This document shows, piece by piece, positions 1 through 7,824 of a stretch of 18,231 bases of DNA. This stretch comes from Streptococcus sp. (GTDB lineage Bacteria > Bacillota > Bacilli > Lactobacillales > Streptococcaceae). Positions within the stretch are counted from its first letter, which is position 1. Every line of letters starts with the position of its first letter. The notes below the pieces were generated by a model. It had not been told where the DNA came from and searched no databases. It was given only the letters and a program-made list of their open reading frames with translations. The stretch covers positions 1 through 18,231 of the forward strand of contig NZ_JAPJPF010000040.1 of NCBI RefSeq assembly GCF_030825805.1, given 5' to 3'. Position numbers and translations under genes: made by a program.

Positions 1-1
1 T

Positions 2-769
<768 letters not shown>

Positions 770-783
770 TCTAGTTAACTAGA
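770..783. repeat. Perfect 14-bp palindrome directly after the eno stop
   Basis: TCTAGTTAACTAGA begins on the base after the eno stop codon and is perfectly self-complementary. It has no loop, so as RNA it could only fold with a few central bases open. It stands just before the stronger eno terminator. It may add to 3'-end protection of the eno mRNA or be a protein site; nothing distinguishes these. Confidence 0.4.
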
Positions 784-786
784 TAT

Positions 787-820
787 AAAAGATCCTTGAG
801 TTTTCTTAAGGATCTTTTTG
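787..820 (+). terminator. Rho-independent terminator of eno
   Basis: A 14-bp stem (787-800 with 805-818, one G-U pair) closes a TTTT loop and runs into a T tract, 18 bases after the eno stop. The A-rich 5' arm also gives some terminator character on the opposite strand. Confidence 0.85.
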
Positions 821-830
821 TTATCGGGCC

Positions 831-861
831 AAACAAAAAATCCTCAACTATCTAGTTGAGG
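831..861 (-). terminator. Terminator of the 61-residue minus-strand gene
   Basis: Arms at 842-850 and 853-861 (CCTCAACTA / TAGTTGAGG) form a hairpin. Read on the minus strand it is followed by a T run, complementary to the A-rich stretch 831-840. It lies 10 bases past the stop codon of the small minus-strand gene, so eno and that gene are convergent with separate terminators. Confidence 0.8.
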
Positions 862-871
862 AATCGTTTTA

Positions 872-1057
872 TTAGAACAAGCCTTTGATTTTATCTACAG
901 CACCGCTGACTAGATCGTTTCCAGCAACAAGTGCTTTCGCTTGTTCTAAGTAGTCACCAAGGTTATCCTTGTTGTCATCGATGAATTTTTTAGCAGCATC
1001 GAAATCTTTCTTTTCGATCATTTCTTTGACTTGGTTAAACAAATCCATTGGGTTCAT
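872..1057 (-). CDS. 61-residue acidic/basic helical protein, function unknown
   Basis: I do not recognise the family. The protein begins MNPMDLFNQVKEMIEKKDF and is short, soluble and highly charged. Lys and Asp/Glu alternate with Leu, Ile and Val at helical spacing, which suggests two or three amphipathic helices. There is no Cys, signal peptide or membrane segment. That it is a real gene is supported by a good Shine-Dalgarno (AGGAGAAA on the minus strand) just before the ATG, a dedicated terminator at 831-861 and a plausible promoter within 50 bases. It lies downstream of and parallel to the lactonase gene and convergent with eno. Small abundant stress or ribosome-associated proteins can look like this, but that is a guess. 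Confidence 0.8.
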   Translation of the reverse strand: MNPMDLFNQVKEMIEKKDFDAAKKFIDDNKDNLGDYLEQAKALVAGNDLVSGAVDKIKGLF

Positions 1058-1081
1058 GAGGTTTCTCCTATAAACTATTTA

Positions 1082-1109
1082 TTATTATCACTATTTAATC
1101 ATTTTTCAA
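1082..1109 (-). promoter_or_regulatory. Candidate promoter of the 61-residue protein gene
   Basis: On the minus strand TTGAAA (complement of 1104-1109) and TAATAA (complement of 1082-1087) are 16 bases apart in very AT-rich DNA, 25 bases before the start codon. No clear terminator separates this site from the lactonase gene, so readthrough from there may also feed the small gene. Confidence 0.45.
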
Positions 1110-1133
1110 CCAAACTAGCAAGCGTTTTGATTC

Positions 1134-2141
1134 TTAGTTGAAGAGGGCGCAAACTGCCTCTGGTACGTAGAAATCATGGCTCAATTCAGTCAATCTACCA
1201 CTCGCCTTGTCGCGTTTAAAAACAGTAGCATTGTCTGAATCTTGATGGACTGCAATGAGGTATTCTTGATCAGGACTAAGAATGAAATCGCGTGGATTGA
1301 GTCCATTGGTTGGAACGATTTCAAGAAGCACTAGGCTACCATCTGCCAAGATTTCATAAACTGCAATGGAGTTATGGGCACGATTTGAGGCATAGAGGAA
1401 TTTCCCATCCTCTGAGAGGCGAATAGCAGCGGCCCATTTTTGACCTTCATACTCTTTAGGTAGGGTTGAGATGGTTTGGAAATGTTCAAAGTAGCCAAGT
1501 CCGTCATAGAAAAGGACATCGATGGTAGCGTTTAATTCGTTAATGAGGTAGGCGGTCTTGTAATGAGAGTGGAAAATGATATGACGTGGACCAGCACCTG
1601 GAGCTGTTTGATAGGTTTGAGTCTTCGTTAGTTTACCAAGATCATCGACTTGATAGACCACTACTTGATCGGTACCCAAATCACAAGTGATGAGTAGCTT
1701 ATCGGGAGTGAGATCTGCATAATGTACATGGGGACTCGCTTGGTTTTCGTGAGGTCCAGAACCCTGATGAGTCGCTTGGTCGACAAAGGTTAAATGACCA
1801 TCTTCATGGATGCGATATGAGAGGACTTGTCCCTTGTGGTAGTTAGCTCCATAGACCAAGCCACGCGCCTCATCAACAGAGACATAACAGAGGGGCGCCC
1901 CTTCCTCGACCACATGATTGATTAACTGGTGATCAGGACTAAAGCTTGCAATGCCGCCAAGACCTTGCTCCGCACCCACACTGTATAAGAAACCAGCTTT
2001 TGAAAAAGCGAGATAGGTTGGGTTTGGCTCTTGAGCAACTAGTTCTAAGTCGCTAAGTTGACCAGTTCTTTCATCGAAGGAAGCCTTATAAATTCCTTTA
2101 GAGTCTCGTTTGGTATAGGTTCCGAAATAAATATCTTGCAT
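1134..2141 (-). CDS. Lactonase-type 7-bladed beta-propeller (putative 6-phosphogluconolactonase)
   Basis: A 335-residue protein of the lactonase beta-propeller family (PF10282, COG2706; YkgB/Pgl type). It starts MQDIYFGTYTKRDSKGIY, the usual first blade. Repeated blade motifs follow (YLAFSKAGFLYSVG; ASPHVHYADLTPDKLLITCD; GPRHIIFHSHYKTAYLINEL; GLNPRDFILSPDQEYLIAVH). Members hydrolyse 6-phosphogluconolactone in the oxidative pentose phosphate pathway, but many streptococcal members are annotated only by fold, so the substrate is inferred. There is no signal peptide, so it should be cytosolic. An upstream in-frame GTG at 2150 overlaps the Shine-Dalgarno sequence itself (gaggt, minus strand 2153-2149). 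The ATG at 2141 has the correct spacing and is chosen. The gene is divergent from the AI-2E permease gene. Confidence 0.88.
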   Translation of the reverse strand: MQDIYFGTYTKRDSKGIYKASFDERTGQLSDLELVAQEPNPTYLAFSKAGFLYSVGAEQGLGGIASFSPDHQLINHVVEEGAPLCYVSVDEARGLVYGANYHKGQVLSYRIHEDGHLTFVDQATHQGSGPHENQASPHVHYADLTPDKLLITCDLGTDQVVVYQVDDLGKLTKTQTYQTAPGAGPRHIIFHSHYKTAYLINELNATIDVLFYDGLGYFEHFQTISTLPKEYEGQKWAAAIRLSEDGKFLYASNRAHNSIAVYEILADGSLVLLEIVPTNGLNPRDFILSPDQEYLIAVHQDSDNATVFKRDKASGRLTELSHDFYVPEAVCALFN

Positions 2142-2171
2142 CACATGCACCTCGACTTTGTTGATAGCTCC

Positions 2172-2177
2172 ATTATA
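2172..2177 (-). promoter_or_regulatory. Extended -10 promoter of the lactonase gene
   Basis: On the minus strand TGATATAAT gives a perfect TATAAT with the extended TGn, 30 bases before the ATG. No good -35 sits 16-18 bases upstream, which is tolerated when the -10 is extended. Confidence 0.65.
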
Positions 2178-2260
2178 TCAGAAAAGAAGGGGATGGAAAA
2201 CGATTAGGTGAAGGATTGACAAGCTAAGCATTAAAAAAAAGCTCACATTTCAGCTATATC

Positions 2261-2289
2261 GTGAAATTATGGACTAAAAATGCTAAAAT
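2261..2289 (+). promoter_or_regulatory. Promoter of the AI-2E permease / TPR operon
   Basis: GTGAAA (2261-2266), a 17-base spacer and TAAAAT (2284-2289) with the extended TGC before it. It is 30 bases upstream of the GTG start. A better -35-like TTGACA at 2217-2222 has no matching -10. Confidence 0.55.
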
Positions 2290-2319
2290 AAAGACAGATT
2301 GAAAACGAAGGAGATTCCC

Positions 2320-3489
2320 GTGGAACATAAAGAAAAAGATTTTAGTTTATCCTGGTTTTTTAAATGGTTTGTAGATAATAAAGCCATTACTGTTTTTCTA
2401 GTAACCTTACTGATGGGATTGAATATTTTAGTTCTCAGCAAGATTAGTTTTATTTTTACACCCCTGTTAGAGTTTGGAGCAGCAGTCATGCTACCAGTCA
2501 TTATTTCAGGGCTCCTCTATTATTTGTTAAATCCAATCGTGGACTTTTTGGAAAGGCACCGAGTCAAACGGATCATTGCAATTTCCATCGTCTTTATTTT
2601 GATCGCGCTTCTCATTTTATGGGGCTTGGCTGTCGCTATTCCAGCTATTCAACATCAAGTTCTTAGTTTTATGAAGAACCTGCCAGATTACTTGGAAAAG
2701 GCCAATAGGACCATCGATGATGTCTTAGACAACAAAGTGTCGCCAGAAATCAAGCCTCAGCTGGATGAATGGACCAGCCAATTGTCGCAGAATATTACCA
2801 GTTGGGCGAGTTCTTTTTCCGCCCGAGCAGTCAACTGGGTCAGCAATCTGATTACTGTCGCCTCTCAGGTCATTATCGCTTTGATTATTATGCCTTTTAT
2901 CGTCTTCTATCTTTTGAGAGATGGAAAGAACTTAAAAGGGCAAATCATCCGTTTCTTGCCAACCAAGATTCGTAAATCTGCAGACAAAGTACTGTCTGAT
3001 GTCAATACACAATTGGCTAATTATGTCAGAGGTCAGATTACTGTTGCTATCATCGTAGCTTTAATGTTTATTCTTCTGCTTAAGATCATTGGGCTTCGTT
3101 ACGCTGTGACACTCGGTGTAACCGCTGGTTTTTTGAACTTGATACCATACTTGGGCAGCTTCTTGGCCATGCTCCCAGCCTTAGTCTTGGGGTTGGTGGC
3201 AGGACCAGAGATGTTTGTCAAAGTCGTCATTGTCTTTATTGTTGAGCAAACAATCGAGGGACGTTTCGTTTCCCCACTTGTCTTGGGGAGTCAGCTCAAT
3301 ATCCACCCAATCACGATTCTGTTTGTATTGATTACTTCTGGCTCTATGTTTGGAATCTGGGGAGTCTTCTTAGGAATCCCGGTTTATGCTTCGGCTAAAG
3401 TAGTCATCAGTGCTCTATTTGAATGGTATAAAGAGGTCAGTGGTTTGTACGAAAAGGACGAAGTTGAGGAAATTCAAAGTGAAGAATAG
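2320..3489 (+). CDS. AI-2E family transporter / UPF0118 membrane protein
   Basis: A polytopic membrane protein of 389 residues, the usual size for the AI-2E transporter family (PF01594, COG0628). Two hydrophobic hairpins lie at the N-terminus (FLVTLLMGLNILVLS; AAVMLPVIISGLLYYLL), then IIAISIVFILIALLILWG and a soluble segment of about 100 residues. The hydrophobic C-terminal half carries the typical glycine/proline-rich region (NLIPYLGSFLAMLPALVLGL, SMFGIWGVFLGIPV). Family members export AI-2 or act as Na+/H+ antiporters; the substrate here is unknown. The open frame extends to a TTG at 2299, but the Shine-Dalgarno AAGGAG (2308-2313) is six bases before a GTG at 2320, so GTG is chosen. Its 3' end overlaps the TPR gene by 11 bases, implying coupled translation. 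Confidence 0.9.
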   Translation: MEHKEKDFSLSWFFKWFVDNKAITVFLVTLLMGLNILVLSKISFIFTPLLEFGAAVMLPVIISGLLYYLLNPIVDFLERHRVKRIIAISIVFILIALLILWGLAVAIPAIQHQVLSFMKNLPDYLEKANRTIDDVLDNKVSPEIKPQLDEWTSQLSQNITSWASSFSARAVNWVSNLITVASQVIIALIIMPFIVFYLLRDGKNLKGQIIRFLPTKIRKSADKVLSDVNTQLANYVRGQITVAIIVALMFILLLKIIGLRYAVTLGVTAGFLNLIPYLGSFLAMLPALVLGLVAGPEMFVKVVIVFIVEQTIEGRFVSPLVLGSQLNIHPITILFVLITSGSMFGIWGVFLGIPVYASAKVVISALFEWYKEVSGLYEKDEVEEIQSEE

Positions 3490-4717
3490 TCAAAAAATTC
3501 TAGAAGCAATTGAGAAACAAGAGCTAGATCGTCTGCCAGCTTATTTGGATAAGGCTTTGCTAGAAGATGATCCAGCTACCTTGTTAGAATTGGGACAATA
3601 TTTTGAAAGTATTGGTTTTTACCCAGAAGCCAAGCAAACCTACTTGCATCTGAGAGATGATTATCCAGAGGTCTATCTGAGTCTAGCCACTATCGTAGCG
3701 GAAGATGGACTAATGGAAGAAGCCTTTGCTTATTTGGAAGAAATCCCGGAAAGTTCGGAATGGTATCTAGCCAGTCTCTTAGTCAAGGCAGACCTCTACC
3801 AAAGTGAGGGCTTGGCAGATGTGGCTCGAGAAAAACTGATGGAAGCAGCGACTCTTTCAGATGACCCTATTATTCAACTAGGCTTGGCAGAGATTGATTT
3901 AGAACTTGAAAATTACCAAGAAGCCATTCAAGAGTATGCTCAGTTAGACAACCGTCTCATTTTAGAAGAAACGGGCATTTCCACATACCAGCGGATTGGC
4001 TATGCTTATGCGAATCTGGGTCGGTTTGAGTCTGCTATTGAGTTTTTAGAAAAGGCCTTGGAAATTGAGTTTGATGACCAGATTGCCTATGAATTGGCAA
4101 CCCTTCTCTCTGACCGAGAAGAGTATCAACGTTCTCTGATCTACTTCAAGCAGATTGATACACTGTCGCCAGACTTTGAAGGGTATGAATACGGCTATGC
4201 CTTGGCTCTTCAAGCTGAAAATGACCGAGAAACAGCGTTAGCAATAGCAGAGCAAGGAATCCAAAAGAATCCTTTTGACGCTTATCTCCTCCTTCTAGCC
4301 TCCCAATTGGCCTACGAGTTGCACCAGCCAGAAAAAGCAGAGAAGTATTTGTTAGAAGCCAAAGAAGTTGCTGAGGATCTTGAAGATATCGCCCTTCGTC
4401 TGACAACTCTTTATCTGGAACAGGAACGTTATGAAGACGTCCTTGAATGGCAAGAAGTGGAAGTGGAAAATGTCGTCACCCGTTGGAATATCGCTCGTGC
4501 CTTGGTAGCACTCGAAGAGGTTGAAAAAGCGGCTCCGATCTATGAAGAGCTCTACCCAGATTTGAAAGAAAATCCAGAGTACTTAGAAAGCTATAGTTAC
4601 CTCTTGAGAGAGTTGGGACAAATCGCAAAAGCCCGGGAAGTGGCAGAAGGCTATTTGCAGCTAGTCCCAGATGATGGGCAAATGCAAGCTTTCTATGAGA
4701 GCCTGTTAGAAGATTAA
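3479..4717 (+). CDS. Tetratricopeptide repeat protein (YpiA-like)
   Basis: A 412-residue, strongly acidic soluble protein made of roughly ten TPR-type helical hairpins, with repeating A/G/Y/L spacing such as LLELGQYFESIGFYPEAKQT, IGYAYANLGRFESAIEFLEK and YLLRELGQIAKAREVAEGYL. TPR solenoids bind protein partners; length and layout resemble the Bacillus YpiA family, whose role is poorly known. The open frame continues upstream to 3410 inside the permease gene. The GTG at 3479 is preferred because TGAGGA lies at proper distance before it and the protein then begins MKNSQKILEAIEKQ, a normal TPR N-terminus. The 11-base overlap with the permease gene indicates translational coupling. A strong terminator follows. 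Confidence 0.88.
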   Translation: MKNSQKILEAIEKQELDRLPAYLDKALLEDDPATLLELGQYFESIGFYPEAKQTYLHLRDDYPEVYLSLATIVAEDGLMEEAFAYLEEIPESSEWYLASLLVKADLYQSEGLADVAREKLMEAATLSDDPIIQLGLAEIDLELENYQEAIQEYAQLDNRLILEETGISTYQRIGYAYANLGRFESAIEFLEKALEIEFDDQIAYELATLLSDREEYQRSLIYFKQIDTLSPDFEGYEYGYALALQAENDRETALAIAEQGIQKNPFDAYLLLLASQLAYELHQPEKAEKYLLEAKEVAEDLEDIALRLTTLYLEQERYEDVLEWQEVEVENVVTRWNIARALVALEEVEKAAPIYEELYPDLKENPEYLESYSYLLRELGQIAKAREVAEGYLQLVPDDGQMQAFYESLLED

Positions 4718-4732
4718 CTACTTGACCCTTGA

Positions 4733-4783
4733 AGGGCGGGAATCAGAACAAGTTTGTATCATGGTTCGGTCCCGCTCTTTTTT
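4733..4783 (+). terminator. Terminator of the permease/TPR operon
   Basis: AGGGCGGGA (4733-4741) pairs with TCCCGCTCT (4770-4778, one G-U pair) over a 28-base loop that can pair further, followed by a six-T run. It lies 16 bases after the TPR stop. Confidence 0.8.
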
Positions 4784-4816
4784 AATCAGTCTTTCTGTTA
4801 TTGTCCTTGAGAATAT

Positions 4817-4824
4817 GGTATACT
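4817..4824 (+). promoter_or_regulatory. Extended -10 promoter of the acetolactate decarboxylase gene
   Basis: TGGTATACT (TG at 4816-4817, hexamer TATACT 4819-4824) is an extended -10 about 43 bases before the start codon. No good -35 is visible. Confidence 0.5.
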
Positions 4825-4866
4825 GGAAGGGCTAAAAAGAAGACAAGATGAATGAGGGAGAAGATA

Positions 4867-5583
4867 ATGGAACCGGTGAAATTGTTTCAATACAATACCT
4901 TGGGGGCTTTGATGGCTGGTCTCTATGGAGGATCCTTTACGGTTAAAGAATTACTAGAGCATGGAGATTTAGGAATTGGGACCCTGGACTCAATCGATGG
5001 CGAATTGATTGTCTTAGATGGTAAGGCTTATCAAGCTAAGGGTTCAGGAGAGGAACCAGAGATTGTGGAAGTATCTTCAGATGCGACTGTCCCCTATGCA
5101 GCCATTGTTCCCCACCAGGCCGAAGTGATTTTTCGACAACGCTTTGAAATGACAGATGAGGAGTTAGAGGCTCGCATTGAATCTTATTACGATGGCGAAA
5201 ATTTGTTTCGTTCCATCAAGATTCACGGTGATTTCGCCAAAATGCATGTGCGCATGATTCCCAAATCAACTTCGGAGACCAAGTTTGCAGATGTAGCAAC
5301 CCATCAGCCAGAATTTACACGAGAAAATGTTACAGGAACCATTGTTGGTTTTTGGACGCCAGAGATGTTTCATGGGGTCAGTGTAGCAGGCTATCACCTT
5401 CACTTTATCTCAGATGACCATACCTTTGGAGGACATGTTATGGATTTTGTCATCAAAGAGGGCATCGTCGAAGTTGGAGCCATTGATCAATTGGACCAAC
5501 GCTTTCCTGTCCAGGACCGCCAGTATCTCTTTGCCAAGTTCAACGTTGACCAGGTCAAAGAGGATATCCACAAATCAGAATAA
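4867..5583 (+). CDS. budA: Alpha-acetolactate decarboxylase
   Basis: Converts (S)-2-acetolactate to (R)-acetoin, which diverts pyruvate to a neutral product and drains acetolactate from valine/leucine synthesis. The 238 residues match the family (PF03306; BudA/AlsD/AldB). Three Zn2+ ligands are visible in GYHLHFISDDHTFGGHV as His177, His179 and His190, the same spacing as His194/196/207 of the characterised Brevibacillus enzyme. The N-terminal FQYNTLGALMAGLYGG is also typical. An in-frame ATG at 4852 lacks a Shine-Dalgarno; the ATG at 4867 follows AGGGAG at six bases and is chosen. The gene stands alone with its own promoter. No acetolactate synthase gene is next to it, and it converges on rqcH. 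Confidence 0.95.
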   Translation: MEPVKLFQYNTLGALMAGLYGGSFTVKELLEHGDLGIGTLDSIDGELIVLDGKAYQAKGSGEEPEIVEVSSDATVPYAAIVPHQAEVIFRQRFEMTDEELEARIESYYDGENLFRSIKIHGDFAKMHVRMIPKSTSETKFADVATHQPEFTRENVTGTIVGFWTPEMFHGVSVAGYHLHFISDDHTFGGHVMDFVIKEGIVEVGAIDQLDQRFPVQDRQYLFAKFNVDQVKEDIHKSE

Positions 5584-5586
5584 AAC

Positions 5587-5620
5587 AAAAGGGCTGAGAT
5601 GATTCTCAGCCCTTTTTATT
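5587..5620. terminator. Bidirectional terminator between budA and rqcH
   Basis: A perfect 13-bp stem (5587-5599 with 5604-5616, core GGGCTGAGA) closes a TGAT loop, with an A run on one side and a T run on the other. It can terminate both convergent genes: it starts 4 bases after the budA stop and ends 3 bases from the rqcH stop. Confidence 0.93.
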
Positions 5621-7280
5621 ACTCATTGATGCGCATAGATTTGATCTTTTCTTCTTCAGGGGTGACCCGTAGGGTTTTCTGACCGGTATAGGTTACAAAT
5701 CCAGGTTTTCCTCCGGTCGGTTTGTTGAGTTTTTTTGTTTCAATCATGTCGACTTGGACCAGATTGGACAGGCGTCCCTTAGAGAAATAGGCTGCAAGCT
5801 CAGCTGCATCGGTTTTGACCTCATCTGAAGGGTTGAGGTTACCTGTAATGACCACGTGACTACCTGGAATATCCTTAGCGTGGAACCAGAGTTCGTCCTT
5901 TTTAGCCATTTTGAAGGTCAATTCTTCGTTTTGAAGATTGTTCCGGCCGACCAGAATAATGGTCTTGCCATCTGATGCTAAGTACTTCTCTGGTTTTTTC
6001 CGTTTGTGGATCTTTTCTCGGTTGCGTCGTTTGATAAAGCCTGTTTGGATCAGCTCTTCGCGAATCTCGGCTACTTCAGAAAGGCTGGCTTGGGCCAGAG
6101 CGGTCTCGACCGTCTCTAGGTAGGAGATAGTTTCCTTGGTTTCCTGGATGAGAGAGGTCAAATGTTTGACGGCTTCTTTTAGCTTCTGGTAACGCTTGAA
6201 GTAGCGTTGAGCATTTTGACTGGGGGTCAAGGCCTTATCCAAAGCAATGGTAATAGGCTGGTTGGTATAGTAGTTGTCCAAGGTGACCTGGTCTTGATCA
6301 TTTGGGACTTGATGGAGGAAGGTAGTGAGTAGTTCGCCTTTTTGACGGAATTCTTCGGCATTTTCTGTCGCTGCTAGTTCGGCTTCCTGTTTGGCCAATT
6401 TTTTCCGGTTCTTTTCTAGCTCATTATCCACCTTGCGGATTAGTTCCCCAGCTTGTTGTTGGACCCGGTCGCGCTCAGCCTTGTCCAAGTAGTAGTGGTC
6501 GAGTAGATCTGATAAGGTTTCAAAGGTCTCCTCCTGGCTATCTGCATAAGCGAGAGCAGCAAAAGATTTTTTCGTTAGACGGGGATCTGTTGGAGCTTCA
6601 AAGAATGCTCGGAAGGTTTTTAATTTTTCTCCGCTTTCTAATCGACTGGCCAATTCTTGAGCAGTATCTCGACCAAGACCCTGGAAATGGGTTTGAAGGT
6701 TTTTAGGTGTCAACTCTTCTCGGTGAAGAAAGGCGAATAAGGCTTCGTCTTTAATGGTAAAGGGGTTGACCGCTTCGGTTTTTGGAGGAGCTACATAGGT
6801 TGATCCAGGGAGAATGGTCCGGTAGCTATTTTGTGAGAAGCCCACATGCTTGATTGCTTCGATGATTTTTCCAGTTGCCTTGTCCAGAAGAATGATATTG
6901 CTGTGCTTACCCATGATTTCAATAATCAGGGTTACAGATATATCATCCCCAATCTCATTTTTATTGGAGACGGCAATTTCTAAAATACGGTCATTCTCCA
7001 GTTGCTGGATCTGCTCAATGACTGCCCCTTGGAGATACTTGCGCATGACCATGATAAAGGTATTAGGGAAGGCAGGATTCTCAAAATTGGTCTGAGTCCG
7101 TTGGATCCGACCAAAAACAGAGTGGGAAGACAGCAAGAGTTTTTGATTCTTGCGATTGCTACGAATTTGTAAAACCAACTCTTGTTCAAAGGGTTGGTTA
7201 ATTTTTTGGATGCGACCATATAGGAGTTCGCTTTGTAATTCATTCACCATATGGTGTAAAAAAAATCCATCAAAAGACAT
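5619..7280 (-). CDS. rqcH: RqcH / NFACT protein (FbpA/PavA family)
   Basis: A 553-residue NFACT protein. In bacteria RqcH binds obstructed 50S subunits carrying peptidyl-tRNA and recruits tRNA-Ala to add C-terminal alanine tails that mark the nascent chain for degradation. Streptococcal orthologues were first described as fibronectin-binding proteins (PavA, FbpA), so adhesion may be a secondary role. Numbered from the ATG at 7280, the Asp97-Arg98 pair (in QLENDRIL) falls exactly where the essential D97/R98 of Bacillus RqcH is. NFACT-N comes first, then a coiled-coil section rich in Glu/Lys (about 265-420), then NFACT-R (DUF814; DELWFHAKDIPGSHVVITG). An upstream ATG at 7295 has no Shine-Dalgarno; TGAGGA precedes the 7280 ATG. 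The gene is monocistronic. Confidence 0.95.
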   Translation of the reverse strand: MSFDGFFLHHMVNELQSELLYGRIQKINQPFEQELVLQIRSNRKNQKLLLSSHSVFGRIQRTQTNFENPAFPNTFIMVMRKYLQGAVIEQIQQLENDRILEIAVSNKNEIGDDISVTLIIEIMGKHSNIILLDKATGKIIEAIKHVGFSQNSYRTILPGSTYVAPPKTEAVNPFTIKDEALFAFLHREELTPKNLQTHFQGLGRDTAQELASRLESGEKLKTFRAFFEAPTDPRLTKKSFAALAYADSQEETFETLSDLLDHYYLDKAERDRVQQQAGELIRKVDNELEKNRKKLAKQEAELAATENAEEFRQKGELLTTFLHQVPNDQDQVTLDNYYTNQPITIALDKALTPSQNAQRYFKRYQKLKEAVKHLTSLIQETKETISYLETVETALAQASLSEVAEIREELIQTGFIKRRNREKIHKRKKPEKYLASDGKTIILVGRNNLQNEELTFKMAKKDELWFHAKDIPGSHVVITGNLNPSDEVKTDAAELAAYFSKGRLSNLVQVDMIETKKLNKPTGGKPGFVTYTGQKTLRVTPEEEKIKSMRINE

Positions 7281-7314
7281 GGGGTTCCTCAACATTCTAG
7301 ACTAATTCTAGTAA

Positions 7315-7320
7315 ATTATA
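7315..7320 (-). promoter_or_regulatory. Extended -10 promoter of rqcH
   Basis: Minus-strand TGATATAAT gives a consensus TATAAT with the extended TGn, 35 bases before the ATG. The -35 position is poor. CTAGA/TCTAG short inverted arms (7297-7311) lie over the expected start of transcription. Confidence 0.65.
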
Positions 7321-7333
7321 TCAAAAAAGTGCC

Positions 7334-7361
7334 TGAAAACCCAGTAAGAAGGCGGTTTTCA
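7334..7361. repeat. 8-bp inverted repeat upstream of rqcH
   Basis: TGAAAACC (7334-7341) and GGTTTTCA (7354-7361) are perfect inverted arms with a 12-base spacer. The proximal arm covers the rqcH -35 position. It could be an operator, since there is no T run for a terminator, but chance is possible in AT-rich DNA. The rest of 7362-7436 holds nothing I can name. Confidence 0.35.
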
Positions 7362-7436
7362 ATCCTTGTAAAAGCATCCGTTAGAAAATGAATTTCAGGA
7401 AATGACGAACGTTTTCAAAAAAAACATAAAAAAGTA

Positions 7437-7465
7437 TTGACAAGGCTTACGGAAACATTTACAAT
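7437..7465 (+). promoter_or_regulatory. Strong promoter of the T-box trpX transcript
   Basis: Consensus TTGACA (7437-7442), a 17-base spacer and TACAAT (7460-7465). Transcription should start near 7472, giving a leader of about 350 bases before trpX. The near-consensus promoter fits a gene controlled by attenuation rather than by initiation. Confidence 0.85.
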
Positions 7466-7471
7466 GGATTC

Positions 7472-7724
7472 AATTAGAAAAGTAATAAATGAAAATTTAA
7501 TAGAGAGCTCACGGTTGGTGGAAGTGGGTAGTGGACATTTATGAAATTGGACTAATGATGAGATGAATTTGAAACAATAAAAATTCGGTCGGCACACCTT
7601 ATCGTGCAACTTGTTGCTAGACAAGACAGAGACATGGGAGGAGTATATCCATTTTCCCATAAGTGAGGTGGCACCGCGATGACACGTCCTCACATAGCTA
7701 TAGCTATGTGTGGGCGTGTTTTTG
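7472..7724 (+). promoter_or_regulatory. T-box riboswitch, tryptophan specifier
   Basis: The leader senses uncharged tRNA-Trp and lets RNA polymerase read into trpX. The stem I tip is CUCAC / GUGGG (7508-7512, 7524-7528) around the GGUUGGUGGAA loop, preceded by the AGAGAG motif. The proposed specifier is UGG (7548-7550) followed by A. The T-box AGGTGGCACCGCG is at 7666-7678. The antiterminator can form as UGAGG-[UGGCACC]-GCG-(6)-CGU-CCUCA (7664-7692). Its UGGC bulge complements a GCCA 3' end, consistent with the G73 discriminator of tRNA-Trp. The competing terminator pairs 7682-7698 with 7703-7719 (one mismatch) before a T run to 7723. The specifier assignment is inferred from position and context. 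Confidence 0.92.
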
Positions 7725-7749
7725 TTTCAAAAAGAAGGGAGAAAAGAAG

Positions 7750-7779
7750 ATGAAGAAACGATGGCGACTCAGTCTTTAA
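7750..7779 (+). CDS. Possible 9-residue leader ORF containing one Trp
   Basis: ATG to TAA encodes MKKRWRLSL. A purine-rich GGGAG precedes the start by about ten bases. It sits between the T-box terminator and trpX, in a transcript already tied to tryptophan. It may be a chance ORF, a second-layer leader peptide, or the start of a decayed secreted-protein gene (Met-Lys-Lys-Arg looks like a signal peptide start). No second attenuator hairpin is visible after it, which weakens the leader-peptide reading. Confidence 0.25.
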   Translation: MKKRWRLSL

Positions 7780-7824
7780 CAAAGATGCGAAAAAACGAAA
7801 AAATAAATAATTGAGGTAAAGAAA

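Noticed and set aside
2142..2150. GTG starts of the lactonase gene at 2150 and 2144
   Set aside because: The first overlaps the Shine-Dalgarno sequence and the second is too close to it; ATG at 2141 has proper spacing.
2217..2222. Consensus TTGACA upstream of the AI-2E permease gene as its -35
   Set aside because: No -10-like hexamer lies 16-18 bases downstream; the extended -10 at 2284-2289 is better placed.
7281..7295. Upstream ATG of rqcH
   Set aside because: It lacks a Shine-Dalgarno and would shift the essential Asp-Arg pair away from positions 97-98.
7415..7693. 92-codon minus-strand open frame across the Trp T-box
   Set aside because: It runs antisense through the promoter, stem I and T-box of trpX, has no ribosome site, and its bases are fully explained by the riboswitch.
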